A DNA stretch of 64,000 nucleotides from Galaxea fascicularis (GCA_948470475.1 OX419342.1:1376201-1440200), one strand, 5' to 3'; numbered from the stretch's first letter, positions 51,501 through 63,833 are shown. The notes: a model not told the origin generated them from the sequence alone. Numbers and translations: made by a program.

Positions 51501-54500
51501 TTCAGTTAATAGTCAAAAAATTAGATTTTGATAATGTTTTGTTCATGGAACCAATGGAACTGCGTTGCAACTACTGATAATATGTTTGACCCATCTGCCA
51601 GATAAAACTATCCACTCTTTGAACAACTGAGGTCCAAGGTCTGTACTTAGGTTCTAAAATAGTTTCTGATCATTTCTATGCAATAGCCAAAGCCAAGAAA
51701 ATTTGCTTCAAAAGCTCAATTCAGTTTACGAAGGAACTTTGGGGACGGATGGCTGGATAACTGTTGGAAATATCAAGTAAGTGATCACTAACCACACTGT
51801 TTTATTAAGTTTGACTTTAATATTAAAGTTGCATTACTATAATATGGGTTTCTCATTGAGGTGGACAGGATGGCTTTTCTTGATGTTTGGGGCTTATTTT
51901 ATTTACAATTATTAGAGTCACTGTGTTGTTTTAGGGCACTTACCATTAGTCAGAACTGGCTGGCCAGGCCAGGCCATTTGTAAAGAGAATTCCCCTATTA
52001 ATAAGAACTTTCCAAACAGATGACCAGTCTGGCTGGCCAGGTCTGACAAATGGAAAGCTCCTAGTAGGTGGGCTACACTGCTGGTGAGTCCCACATTTTT
52101 GAAGAGGCTGGTTAAAGGTGAAATGTTTTGAATAGTTTGAGATCTATATTGGCAGACTAGGAACAGTCAGGCTGCATCAAAAGTAAAAGTTAGATTATCA
52201 GGTAACTTATTTTTATAATTGATGCTTTGCCAGGGGCGTGGACATTTTAAAGCGACCATCTAAAACAGGAGAGAGGCCCTGGGACACTTTGAAAGGGACG
52301 TCTGTGGTTTGTGTTCCTGTTCATTATATTCTGGCCTACATACAGTCACTGGAGCACAGAGGGGAATGGGATGATTTATTTCTTAAAGGTAACTTTAACT
52401 ACCAATATTACCAGTAGAATGTGGCCACAGTATTGACATTGATGGGATACAAATTTGTGCTTGTGAAAGGACATGAAAATGCAAGCTGGCTATAATTATT
52501 TAGTGTTAACAACATCTAGGAATGTATACTCTATTATTGATTTCATAATTCAACTTTGTTATTTGCTTAGTGAACCAATATGAATTTATGTGATTGTATT
52601 TTCACATACTTTGTTCTTGCAGGCGAAATTGTGGAAGAGTATGACCCGCTTACCAAGGTATACAGTAACATGTGTCTTGTTCAACAACTTCATTTCATTC
52701 AAATTTGCAAATTGCTTGCAATCATGCTCCTTTTGCAATGTTAATTTGTATCCAGTTGTCTTGTGGGACATCATAAATAAATGCTTATGAGAGCATATTG
52801 TTTTATGCCCTGCCTAAATGCAAAAAAAGGTAAATATCTTAATAGAGTTCAACATGCACACCCAGAAGACTTGCATGACACCAAGAGATGTCACGCACAT
52901 TATTTTGGGACTGGTTTTCTTTTGTAACATTACCTCTTAATTCACGTTTTATCAGCAGGGTAGGTAGTTAACTACATGTAATCAAATGAATAAATTTGCT
53001 CTCCCCTTCAATCACTTAACTCTCCCTACTGACAGTGGTACCAATACCTTGTTGTATTTGACTGTCTTCATTACCTTGTCACTGATTACTAATGATTACA
53101 GCTTCAGTTACACAGAGGATATGTTGTGTATTTACTCTGTAGCTCTCTGTAACTCAGTTTGATGACTGAAAGATTTCAGTTGTCATTGTCTTTGGGATGT
53201 ACACTGTGCTTGATATTGACACAGGCAGAAACACAGATCTCTTTGCAGGTAGAAGATCCTCTGTTTCCCCTTTTTAGTATTTCACAGATGAAAGAAAAAG
53301 AAAGAAACAATGAAAGCTTGCTCTCTCTTAGGTGACTCTGACAGAGTTCAAGCCAGTATGGCCCGCAAGCGGTCGGGACTTCTGTAATTTGGCCATCATC
53401 AGGGAGCTTGGTGAAGGTGTATTTTGCCAGGCTTATCAAGCGGTATGTATTTCCATTGAACTCTTTCTTCATTTTCCCTTCATCATGAATTTTATCACTC
53501 AGCTCAGACAGGTGCAAAGCTACTTTTTAACTCGGAAAATGACTATCCCATTCCTGAGTTGTAGGTGTAAGGCTTATTTCTTGGTGTATACTTCATGTTA
53601 ACATGCCATATAGAAGGCTTCATTAATTATTCCCTGACTATCCTCTTATTGTAATATTCTCCACCAGATATCCTTAAATTCTTTGTCATAATTGACGTGG
53701 TCTGGTTAGTTAACAATACTCTCAATATACACGATTTTTCCCCATATGGTGTTGATACATGAAAAAACGTTATACATCTACCGTATTGGGGTAAAAAAGT
53801 ACCTGCATATCGCGTACCCAAAACCCCAGGCCGTTCCTGAATCCTGGACTGAAATGTTTCTTTCTTGTTTTGCAGGTGGAGTGTGAAAAAAGTCCTGAAC
53901 AGAGGGGTCTTGTAAGGTTGGTTTCATTAAAAGATGAATGTTTTAACTTGGTCTCTAGTTAAGGCACTCAATGATGACCAGTGCTTCTGTTATTTAAATA
54001 CAGCTACATCGAACACAGCTACTTCAAATGTTACTTTAAAACAGCCTAGGGTGATACAAATATTCAACAAGTTTTAACATTGTTGTAATAGTTTGGTTAC
54101 TTCTCTCCCTCATATCATGGGCAGCTGTTAATATGCTTTCCAGCGTTTGTTTGGAAGAAGACAGATGGTAAGCGAATCGAGAGGTGTTAGAATCAAATAA
54201 AGTGGGCTTATCTTCTAGCAAGGTGATACAAGTTTATCGACGAACTCAACTTTGTGGCTAGAAAAAAAACTTATAGGCAGGAGTTACTTCTCCCACATGG
54301 CTGTTGCAGTGAAAACAGTTTCCTACAAGACACTGGAAAACGCTCCATTTTGGTTTTTCTTTAGGGGTGAAATCATCATTGGTGGTTTTGTGATTAAAGA
54401 GCTGAGTTCAGATCCTCCTCGATGTCTTGTCACTTACATAACACGCGTTGATTTGAAGGGTAAGGTTAATGCCACCTGTCATAATCTTTGGTAGGAAACG

Positions 54501-57500
54501 CCTACAAGTCAGATAGGGAAAAGATAAGTAAGACCCGGTTGAAAGTCGAACTTCTCATGTGCCGAATCTAATGCAAATGAGAAAAATCTATTGTTTTCCC
54601 TCATTTGCATGAGATTCGGCGCATGTGAAGTTCGTGAGAGCTTTTGTCGGAATTACACCTCTGGCCAATCAGAATAAATGTAAACAGCGCAATGAACCAA
54701 TCAGAATTCGAAGAAGTGACACGCTGCCGGGCAGATTGCGGGAAAATGTAGTAAGGCACGCTGGGTTTGGTTTGACGGAAATATTGCTGGTCAGTTATAG
54801 AGTGAGAGAAGAGGAATACACAGTTAGGCAAATGCGAATTACTTGCGATACTCATTTGAAAACATAATAAGTCGGGCTTATTTCTCGCTTTTCGTTCAGG
54901 AAATCTTCCCGCTCGAATTGTAAACCGAGTGACGTCATCTCAGCCCCAGGCCGTCGCGGTTTTACGTGACAAGCTGGAAGCTCTTTACCAGGCTGATGTA
55001 GCGTCAAGTAGCGAGGACGTGTCAGACATTCAAAGGAAAGGCGTCGAGATATGGACAGAACTGATGAAAACCAAAGAAGCGCGATCCGCAGCTGCGGCAG
55101 AAGGGGGCGCTGACAGCGAGGAGAAGGAATCTATGTTAGAGTGGAGCTTAGTGGAAAAGCACTGTGAAAATGGCAGCATACCATCGTCCAGTGATACGCG
55201 AAGCATACTTCAGGCGAGCAATCTGTCGGTGAGAAACGCCTCTTCGTAATACTCTTTGTCGTCACGCAATTTCGTTATTTGACTGATTTCACTTTCTGTT
55301 CGATCTTGAAATCTCCCACTTTGTTGCTGTCTTCCGTGTCACTCATAAATTTCTTACCTTTGTCAGTGCTGTTCTTTCTGTTTGCCTTCTTTGGATGTTC
55401 ACCCAGTTGACTTTCATTACAAGGTTGAAATTTTCGGTATTAGCGTTACACCCTATGCGCAATCGTTTCTTTGTTTCGTGAGATCCCATGCAATACTTCA
55501 GGTAGACTTTAAACACAACCACAACCGCTCCTTTTTGTTTTTGTCTCTATCTTTTTGTTCAAATTTACGATTTCTGTTGTGTCTTCCTTGCTTCCTTTTC
55601 TTGAAAAATGTTTTACCTGCGACAGGACTCTGGGGATATGTTTCCTATACCAGATGACAACATACAGCTTGCTCATGGTAAGAAATTGCTGTCCTCTGGC
55701 AGTCTGATTTAATTGCATTAGGAAATGCTCGGGCTCGGCGGGAAGGTGGTGAACCCTTTAACCCCTGAGAATGACCAACATTTAATTTCTCTTTATATTA
55801 ACACTGCTCAATCAAACATAAAGGTCGGGAGAAAAAAGGAAGTGATCAACAAGTAATAAGGCCTTGATTGTTTACCAAATTCTCCTCATCATTAACATAG
55901 ACAATGCATGGAGAACAGTTTGGAGAATAAACGAGCTGATATTGTGGTTTAAAGGGTTAAGACACTGGAGGTGCTTTCTTGATTATGATTCAGACAAGCT
56001 GAAACCACCATTTCACAGTGTTGATAAGCAGTTCAAGGACTACAGTCAAACATGTATTAAGAGGTCACCCTTAACCTCGGGAATGGCGAACTGGCCGCTT
56101 AATATCGTTTGAGCGCTTAATACAGGTTTGACCAACTTAAGAGTTGATTAAGAGAAGAAGATAGCGACAAAACGTAGAAGTATCCATCACCCGACAAATT
56201 GACCTTGAAGAGTTTTCTGCCTCGTCTTGTGCCAAAAAAAGGCCACTAAACGCCATGCACAATATATCTAGTGTAATAGTATGGTACATTTCAACAAAGT
56301 GATCGTTTAGTAGTGATGTAAACAATAAAAAATAACTCGTGGGAACCTCGCCAAAAGGTGACTGCGACCGCTTTAAATAGAGGTGACCGCTTGATACAGG
56401 ACAGTTTTATAAGCAAGGGAAACGATTTCCAGTACTTTGGTAAGGGAGGGTAACCGCCTAATTTAATACAGGTTTGACTGTATAAACTTTCATACTTTGT
56501 CATTCATAACTCAAGGATAGCTATTTTGGAAGAATACGAAGCAGCTATAAACCTTGCAGCTGGATCCAAAAGGGGTATCCAGCACCAACTTAAGTGAAAT
56601 TATAATCCATACTGCTTCTGTGTTTTATTTTGTTTGTGACAGAAGACAGACATCTTATAGATTTTAAAACTCTCGGCAGTCAAGCAGCGGCTAATCTGGT
56701 GGGTGAGGTAAGTAGCCTTACTGGAATTTTAAAATTTTTTCAAACCTAAGGATAGGCCGATACCGTTTTTTTAATCGATACGAAACCGAGTACGATACTG
56801 ACTTTTTTGTTCGATATCGATGTTGATACTGTGACGTCATTGAGTTAACAAGTAAGTCACGTGATCTACTTGACCAAATACAAGATTGTCTCGCCCTGTA
56901 AATGTTGATTGCTGTTCAGTTCTCCATAGCTGCATCAAGAACACAAACAAACAAGTCAAAGTTTTCAATTTATAAACAAGAACATTGTCCTGCTCAATAA
57001 CACAACGGAGAACACACAACATCCGGTAACTAACGTCGAGCGTGGGCAAGTCACGTGCAGTATCGAAAGCATCGATACTTCTCGCTAGTATCGATATTTT
57101 CTGATCCGACCTCGGTATTACCGGTATCTAATATGTTTTATCGGTATCGGCCCTTTCTATTCCAAAACCGATTGTTTTGTACTGCAGCATATTTCATTTT
57201 CAAGGTAAAATATTGGAAACTGTGGATGCGAGGTCCAGTAAATTAACATTTCACTTTCAAGACTTAAAGCACAATCGGCTCTGTCAGAAAATTTTACTTG
57301 AAAACAGTTAACCACCCCCGAAGTGTTTCCAAGAGCCCTGGCCACGTTTTGTACCTCTGTTAGTTTGTTTTCGAGTTGACTATGAGAGTTCGATGTCATT
57401 TTATTTTTCCGCGGAGAATATTCATGGTGCGGCCCATACTGAAGATTTACTTCATACTCTCACAGTTGCCGGCTTTGGTTTGTTAATACAAATTACCACT

Positions 57501-59929
57501 CAAGTTATAATTCATCAAATACTTGTTTTGTCCAGGTCCTGCTGGCGTCCAAAGTTGAGATTTCAATGTCTGAGGAATTGAGTGAGCTGGCTTCTACGGA
57601 GCGGGCCGGGGACTGGAGGTGAATTATGCATGCGTTGTTGGTGACATTAGCGCTTATATGTTTTGCGTCAACTCTGGAGGATTGTGCGTTTGTGATGGAA
57701 TTCACAACACCTCGCGAAAGTTGTTTGTTTGTACTAATTTCACAGAGAAGATTGTATAACGACTCCAGAGGATGTTTGCACGTGCGGTTGAGAATACGGT
57801 TTCTTCATCGGATGCCGCTTGAAGATGTGACGGCACAAACACCAACGTGTTACCAGACCTGATTCTTACTTTTTCCTTCGTTTAGTTATCATAGCATCGA
57901 AAAAGACGTTGTAATACTTCGAAAGATCAGTCCAGGGGAGAAAATACACAGGTAAGTATTATCGCCGTTTTTCCTTCGACTTTGGCACCAAAATCACCGG
58001 TGGAACCAGTGGTCTTTAGGTTTCAGTGAGACTTACACTTGAGGCCTGTTTAATTTAGAAATAATAGAAACTGCAAATAGGCGCGAAACAAAGCGAAGGC
58101 TTTATCGAGTGAACAAGCTATGGAGAGAAGTGGGACTTCGCCGAATTTTTGTCATAGTTATAATTATACTCCAGTCAACTGTTTCTTTTATGAGATAAGG
58201 TTATTTTTTCTTTTCTCTGTAGTTTTCTTGGCAAGGGAATGATCAAAGTCAAACCGCCAGCGGTGTGGCAAGCGGTCCGAAATCACATGACTCGTCACGT
58301 GTATGATAAAATGCTCAAGGTAAAGGGCTTTCTATTTTATCGGGTACTTGTTTGAAATGTTCTACGGTCTTTCAGTTTGAAACGATATCTTTATTTTGTT
58401 TCCTTTCCACAGAAGACAAAATTAGTCAGGCAAATTGATGAGCAAACAAAAATTGGTAAGTAAAACGAAAGGTAGGAACTTAAAGGGTCAGTCACAACTG
58501 TTTTCAGGTTTCGCATGGACTTAAGATTACTACATGTACACCGCGTTACAACGATTCATCGCTTTTTACTCTTTGTCACCTAGTTTATCTTCATCATGAA
58601 ACGACGCAGTGTTTCGTAAAACAATCCCGCGACTTTGTTATTTTGGCGTCGGAGCGAGTCGAGGTGAGTGACGTTTTGAACTGGGAGTAGTCCCATTCTT
58701 TTCCTTATTTGTTTAGAGTAGAACACAACCACATCCCCCACGGTCATGCAAAATGTCATTTTCAAAGGTACAAGTCAGGCCCCGGTTGTTGAAACGTTGG
58801 ATAGCGCTATCCACCGGATAAATCACTATCCAGCGGATAAGTATTGGAGAAGCTAATTGCACTATCCACTGGATAGATATTTATCCGGTGGATAGCGCTA
58901 TCCAGCCTTTGAACAACTGGGCCCAGGTTCTGAATGTCAGAAGAACCACGGAAACGTTCCCCAGTGAACGGTTGGCCCATAATGGAAATATTTGGAGCTA
59001 ATCCGCTTTATTTGTTAGTTAGAGTTGTCGAATTTATTGTAAAGCAAACTTCCAAAAAGAAGCGGTTTTTGTTACCATATGTTATCAAACCAACCGTTAA
59101 CTACGATTACCTCATAAGGAGTAGAACATCTTGGTTAACTCACAAGATCTGACTAGCAATTCTCCCTTCAAACTGCCACACATTTCCTTGTGAAGTAGTT
59201 AAGAGAGTTAGATGTTATATGACTGATAAAATTGTCTATTCTCATCAGCAGTTCCCTTTTTGTGTATTCAAATTATGAGGAGATGTTAATTGTTAATCAA
59301 TTGTGGGAGTTAAAAGCTTAAAACGTCTTTCAAATGTTATTCCCGTTGCAGCCAGAGAGATATGTACTGGCCGGGGTGTCAGTAGATCTCCCAGAAATAC
59401 CCCCCACCAGAGAAATTGTGAGAGGAAAGGTAACAATCTCCGATTCCTACTGAGTTTTGCTTGTAGGGAACAAACTGACAAACGTATGAAATTCATCTCT
59501 TACCAGGTGTATTCGAGTGGTTGGATAATTGAGCCTATGTTACAAAATGGTCAGCTGTATTCCATGGTGTCTTATCTTTCTCAGGTAATCCATAACTTAA
59601 AATAAAACTTGTTTCTTGTCAAGAGGTTGCACGAATTCTCGAACGTTATGCAAACCCTCGAGTTCGCCTCGGGTTTGCAAAACTGTCTCGAATTTAAATT
59701 AAATACGCCACAGCGCTATCACTTGAGGACATCTTTCAGTGAATGCTTAAATTTTCAAAACGTTTTGAATGATTATTGCAGTTTCTTTATATTAATTTAG
59801 TTTGATTTCTTTCTTTAGGTAAACTTTGGAGGCGCTATTCCCACAAGGGTGTTGAACCTCATCGCTCGTCGACAACCTCTTTGTATTGCGTATCTCAGAA
59901 ATTACCTAGAGAAATTTGAAAATAAATAA
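45512..59929 (+). CDS. Membrane-anchored protein with three START-like lipid-transfer modules
   Basis: 25 exons: 45512-45595, 45700-45753, 47659-47808, 48323-48516, 48973-49094, 49737-49982, 50472-50512, 50972-51024, 51687-51776, 52234-52388, 52623-52657, 53332-53442, 53876-53916, 54365-54459, 54900-55228, 55626-55677, 56643-56707, 57536-57618, 57886-57951, 58223-58319, 58413-58455, 58584-58663, 59352-59429, 59507-59584, 59819-59929. They total 2553 nt, giving 850 aa, with phases consistent throughout. Residues 4-26 form one hydrophobic segment (signal anchor). START-like module 1 is about 47-235 (IYACSGIIPASQQEV, LLTEWDPG). Module 2 is about 315-520 (VCVPVHYILAYIQSLEHRGE, GRDFCNLAIIRELGEG, CLVTYITRVDLKG). 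Module 3 is about 640-850 (VKPPAVWQAVRNHMTRHVYD, SRDFVILASERVE, YSSGWIIEP). START domains carry sterols or phospholipids in a helix-grip pocket. Intron 4 uses a GC donor. A tandem paralogue starts at 62642. Confidence 0.85.
46046..46475. mobile_element. Foldback element with poly-G/poly-C arms
   Basis: Arms CACCTATCAATGTTTAGACG, a GAGAG plus G17 run and TACGGGCAAAGATGCG (46069-46136) pair with their reverse complement at about 46270-46322. Outer words TAGCGATGTTTCT (46048-46060) and AGAAACATCGCTA (46455-46467) are also inverted, so the element is probably larger or nested. It lies in intron 2 of the START gene. Confidence 0.75.
46600..46880 (+). repeat. Probable LINE/SINE 3' tail ending in (ACTTGAA)n
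   Basis: An AT-rich, TATT-rich segment ends TGAATAAACTTGAAACTTGA then AACTTGACT, a polyadenylation word plus a heptamer tandem repeat as often seen at non-LTR retroelement ends. No ORF. Confidence 0.4.
49148..49240. mobile_element. Short foldback (GTCATTACAGGG...CCCTGTAATGAC)
   Basis: Arms GGTCATTACAGGGAAATCTC then AGAC and the matching GTCTGAGAAACCCTGTAATGAC, about 22 bp with two mismatches. In START intron 5. Confidence 0.7.
51225..51440. mobile_element. Two tandem foldbacks of the TATCTAGGCAACTGC family
   Basis: CCCCTCCCCTAAACCAACAT followed by TAACACTAACTT occurs twice (near 51256 and 51364), each time followed by its inverted partner GGGTTTGGGGAGGGG. The second copy (51339-51440) has 20-bp outer arms TATCTAGGCAACTGC. 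A half copy is at 16483-16546. Confidence 0.8.
54547..54633. repeat. 35-bp inverted repeat with octamer motifs
   Basis: CGAACTTCTCATGTGCCGAA then TCTAATGCAAATGAG pairs with its reverse complement across an 18-nt loop, with three mismatches. Both arms contain ATGCAAAT, the POU/Oct octamer. In START intron 14. Confidence 0.8.
56041..56481. mobile_element. Foldback element (ACAGTCAAACMTGTATTAA ends)
   Basis: Left end ACAGTCAAACATGTATTAAG; right end the reverse complement of ACAGTCAAACCTGTATTAAA. The interior has repeated ACCGCTTGATACAGG-like words. In START intron 16. Confidence 0.7.
56752..57160. mobile_element. Foldback element (GGCCGATACCG...CGGTATCGGCC) rich in ATCGATAC
   Basis: Tips ATAGGCCGATACCG and CGGTATCGGCCCTTT are inverted. 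The words TATCGATA, ATCGATAC and GTATCGAT recur near both ends. It lies in START intron 17 and has no ORF. Confidence 0.7.
58778..58924. mobile_element. Foldback MITE, GGCCCCGGTTGTTSAAACG family, copy 2
   Basis: Ends GGCCCCGGTTGTTGAAACG and CTTTGAACAACTGGGCCC. The interior is nearly palindromic with GGATAGCGCTATCCACCGGA and its inverse. A fuller copy than 23810-23932; in START intron 22. Confidence 0.9.
59160..59320. repeat. Dispersed repeat, copy 2 (see 14330-14535)
   Basis: Shares CACATTTCCTTGTG-type, AGTTAAGAGA and TGGGAGTTAAA blocks with the earlier copy. In START intron 22. Confidence 0.45.
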
Positions 59930-60764
59930 TTGCTGTCCTGAGATATCAGATATAAACGAGGGCTCATGGCGTTTTCCCGCCAAATCATCGATCCCGGAAC
60001 TTTTTACAAGAAATGGTGCGGATGGTTTCCCTCGGGAAGTTTACACCCGTCTATTTCAGCAGAAAAACAGAAACACAAAAGTAGCCTTGTGATTTGTGAT
60101 TGTTCTTTGAGCTAGTCTTATTCAAATTAAGTCGTTATTTGTTACTGTATTATCACCTCTACAGTGTTTTTGTTCCTGCTGTACGTAGAGGATAATATGA
60201 ATTAACACTTTTAATATTTTAAGTCACACGTAGGGGCTTGTTAGCTGTGAAGTAACAGCTTGTCTTTTGGCATTTAGCAGTTTACTTAAAACCGTACACG
60301 CTTGTTTTTATCACAGTCTCCTTCTCTGTTGGTGATTGGGTCTGCATGAAGCTATTTCTCCCTGAAATAACCACAATAACGACTGTGAAAGAGATTAGCG
60401 AATTCCGGTTCAATAACCTACCGTTGGTGAAGGGGGCTCAGCTAATTTTCAATATTCTCAATGGATCTAAGTGAATCCGTGTGTAAAAAGGCAGGAGGGT
60501 AAAGAAGTCATAGCAGAATTTATCGTTTCGTTTCGGGTAAAAAAATTCTAACATAAAACAAATACACGCTAATGACAAATTTTTATACTAAGAAAGTACA
60601 CGTAAATCCGGAATCTCTAAATGTAAGGAATATTTGTTTTGAAATTGACCAAGATGGGTCAGATAAATTTTGCGCGGCGTTAATTAAATATGTTTCTATT
60701 CTAGATGGTGTCATTGAAATTGCAGTGTCCCATAACGTAGCTTGCAGGATTACTGGGGACGTTA

Positions 60765-60949
60765 AGGCCCTGGCAAACGAGGACACATTGTTGCGGACAC
60801 ATTGTTGTCGACACAAATGTTTCCCCGTTTGCCCCCACGCGTCAGAAACATTTTGTGTCCGCATCAAATGTTTCCCAGTTTGTGCAGCATGGAAACAATC
60901 ACGAGCAACAATGGTGTCCGCAACAATGTGTCTTCGTTTGCCAGGGCCT
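60765..60949. mobile_element. Foldback MITE, AGGCCCTGGCAAACGA tip, ACACATTGTTG interior
   Basis: Near-identical TIRs of about 37 bp (AGGCCCTGGCAAACGAGGAC, then ACATTGTTGCGG). Flanked by TTA at 60762-60764 and 60950-60952, a perfect 3-bp duplication. The interior is built of GGACACATTGTTG/ACAAATGTTT words. Confidence 0.9.
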
Positions 60950-61195
60950 TTACGACTATCATGTTCATCTTTTGTGCTATGCGCATTCTACATATTGTAT
61001 GCAACATTGCGTCACGAGCCGCAGGTTACATTTTCATGAAGCAATTCGTATCGCAAGTTGTAATTGATTATTTTTTGTTTGATTAATACATTTAGCTTAG
61101 AGTTTCAACAAGGGGAATGCTTGTTCTAAATTAACGTAGGTTTTTACACCGCTACTCTCGTAGAGCAGCGCCGTGCCATCCAATCAGATATAATT

Positions 61196-61493
61196 TCAGG
61201 GGCGTAGCTACCTGTACGCACGATACGCACGTGCGTACCTGAAAAAATCGAAAATAAAAAAATTAATAAAAGAAAATAAAATGTATGAAAAAGCAAATTA
61301 CTTAAAGATAACTATTTCAGTAAAAACATAATTTGCTTTTATGCATTTAACTCTGATTGTTTTTTTTAAATCAGTAGTGTTGATTAATCAACAGACGGTA
61401 TTTTTCCACAACAAATGGGGGAGGGAGGGGTGGGGGAAAGAGATTTGGAAAATTTTGCGTACCAGTGGAAAAATCCTGGCTACGCCCCTGAAT
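61196..61493. mobile_element. Foldback element with CAGGGGCGTAGCTACC/CTGGCTACGCCCCTG ends
   Basis: About 16-bp TIRs of the CAGGGGCGTAGC type seen in hAT-like elements. The left subterminal part holds GTACGCACGATACGCACGTG, a cluster of CGCACG words. No clear 8-bp target duplication. Non-coding and T/A-rich inside. Confidence 0.75.
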
Positions 61494-62641
61494 CTGCAAG
61501 CATCTTCAGAAGTGTGTGATTTATTTCTTGAAGTACTTTTTACAGGGACTGTTATTATTAAGTCTTGTATGGAGAGATTTTTTACGGAGAGAGAAATAGT
61601 TCCTCATCCTCATCAAGTGACCAAAACCCGCCACCACCGCTAAAACCTGAACTTGGCGCTACGTTTTGCGATTTTTTCCGCTATTGAATCACGAGAATAA
61701 GTAATCGGTCGATGATGCCACTCGCGGTAAGACTTTTAACGACGGTGGCTGGGCCAGTTTTACCAGTTCGTTGGACTAATACCTATTTTTCCACTCAGTT
61801 CGGTGCGAAAACTGGAGTGAAAAGGGCAAGTGACTCAGCAAGACCAGCAAGTATCGTATCGCGACAGAACGACACTTCCCCCCCTCTCACCCACCCCCTC
61901 CCCACTCAGGGATTTCCATCACTTTTCAGAGGCACGTTACACTCGTGAGTTTCGTGAGGTCCTATGCAGATACGTCACTTCTCCCGAATCGAAGTAAACG
62001 CGACTAGATTGCGATTTGTAACAGAGTTTTCGTTGTCTAGGTACTGACATTTAATTGTCCGAAAATCACCGTTTTAAAACTGGACCTCGAGAATTATATA
62101 GCGTCCATTCCATTAATCGAGGAGAAGGGGTTTACGGCAATGCTCTTTGCCTCCTACTGAAACATTATTCAGAAATGGTGATGTCTACGGGAGTTCAGAT
62201 AGGCCCCTTTACCCTGTCAGTGGAAGAGGGATCCTAGAATGCCACTTCAGTTCATCCACTTCGGCCTCAAATTTCAATTGAACTTTCAACCTAGATTATC
62301 ACACGGTGTCTGTGTGTTTGCATGCAGGAATTGAATAGTTAATCAAGTATGGGATTTAAGGTATTACTAAAGATTAAATTGCCAGATGTTGCGCATTCCT
62401 CACACTGTCTCACATCGCTTTTATTTCATGCACGTGAGCTTTACTAGGAATGTTCGTGGGCTCACATCCACATAATGGCCTTCCGTGACCTTCAGCTGAA
62501 TATAAAGTCCATTAAGTCCATGGACATACAAGGGAACTGGATTTTTCTGGCCAAACTATGACATAATGCGTAGCTACAAGTGGTCACAAGACGTCTTGAG
62601 ATGAACAGCAGTTCTGCCGAGAAAATCTGCATTTCGAAGCA

Positions 62642-63833
62642 ATGTTTTCTTTTTGGGGTCTGTTATATCTTTTGTTTATAACTGCGGCAATTGCCTATTT
62701 TAGCTATGCTCTCGTCTTTCGCAAGGTGAGGAAGAGATCGCTCGAGATTTTTTTGCTATCTTTACTACTGTAAAGATCAGTTTAGATTGCCCAAGCTAAT
62801 CAATATGTTTCTTTGTTCACAGGAAGAACTGCAAGATTCAACCCCCGTTAAGAGAAAAATACAGTACTTGAGAAAGGTAAGGATTCATACAGAAAATGAA
62901 AATTGTGTACATTGAAATCATAATTTACTTTTTCATTGATCTTGCGTTCAACTTTGTACTTGCAGTTTTTGTTTCAGTTTGGTTTTTATTCTGCCGTTTA
63001 ATTATCATAGCTTGTAGCTGCCTGTTTTACATCTTTTACAAAAGGTTGAAGAAAACATATAAAGAGGTCGAGGGCGTCGACGTAAGCTTCAAAATAACTT
63101 TTCAATTCAAACCGCCAGATTTTCAAACGTTGGAACTTTCAAAAACACAAGAGGACACGTTTAGAATCAGTAACATTCAGCTGACCAATCGTCATGGCGT
63201 GTAACAGTTGATATGTTATTTTAATTAATTCTACGTATATGATTAACTTAACATTTCTGAATGGAAGGTAAGTTATTTTTTCTAATGTTAATTTTTGAAG
63301 ACCAATCCAATTGTTTCCAATTGTAGTTTTTTTTATTGTGTCAATTTTAACACTATTAAATGGTTGTGCTGGATTAATCCATGGCCCAGCTCAAGTCCAG
63401 CTACTGTGGCCAATGATAGCCTGTATAGGTGGTGGTTTTTTAGGTGGTGTTGTGGCATGTGATATAGAAACAAATCTGAGAGAAGAATGCTCACAAACAG
63501 TCTTCTTTCAGGGCAGCTACCCCTTATATGTAGTCAGCTTCTCAGAATTCCAGTACATTTAGGTTGTAATCCTATTCAGACCTGGAGTGATCCTGAGGAA
63601 AATTATTGCCAGGGTTGGCAGTTGTTAAATACTTGTTCTGTTAACAGTTTGTTGCTGCAAACTATTGTGTTGGTTTTTTCCAGCATGTTCCTCCAACCCA
63701 TTCCAATGGATGGCAGCTCTTGTCAGTGGTTAACGGATTGCGGATATGGCAAAAGAATATGAGCAGCAGTTCACCTTTGTGGATACCAGAAACAATTTAT
63801 GCATGCTCTGGAATCATCCCAGCATCACAGCAG
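62642..63833 (+). CDS. Second membrane-anchored START protein, first three exons
   Basis: Tandem paralogue of 45512-59929. Exons 62642-62725, 62823-62876 and 63684-63833 are 84, 54 and 150 nt, exactly the lengths and phases of the first gene's exons 1-3. Exon 1 encodes a hydrophobic anchor (GLLYLLFITAAIAYFSYALV). Exon 2 encodes a charged stretch ending in KIQYLRK. Exon 3 opens the first START module (GWQLLSVVNGLRIWQKNM then IYACSGIIPASQQ). The gene continues past the right edge; whether it keeps all three modules cannot be seen. Confidence 0.85.

Larger units (their letters stand above)
59930..62641. other. Spacer between the two START genes
   Basis: No supportable gene. It contains MITEs at 60765-60949 and 61196-61493 and otherwise unremarkable AT-rich sequence. 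The promoter of the second START gene should lie close to 62642; no clear TATA box decides it. Confidence 0.6.

Noticed and set aside
55382..55657. 91-codon ORF in START intron 15
   Set aside because: Pyrimidine-rich Leu/Phe/Ser translation typical of intron sequence; including it would break phase continuity between exons 15 and 16.
61712..61948. 78-codon plus-strand ORF between the START genes
   Set aside because: Composition and context look like chance. The C-rich 3' part is a simple run and no splice partner is visible.
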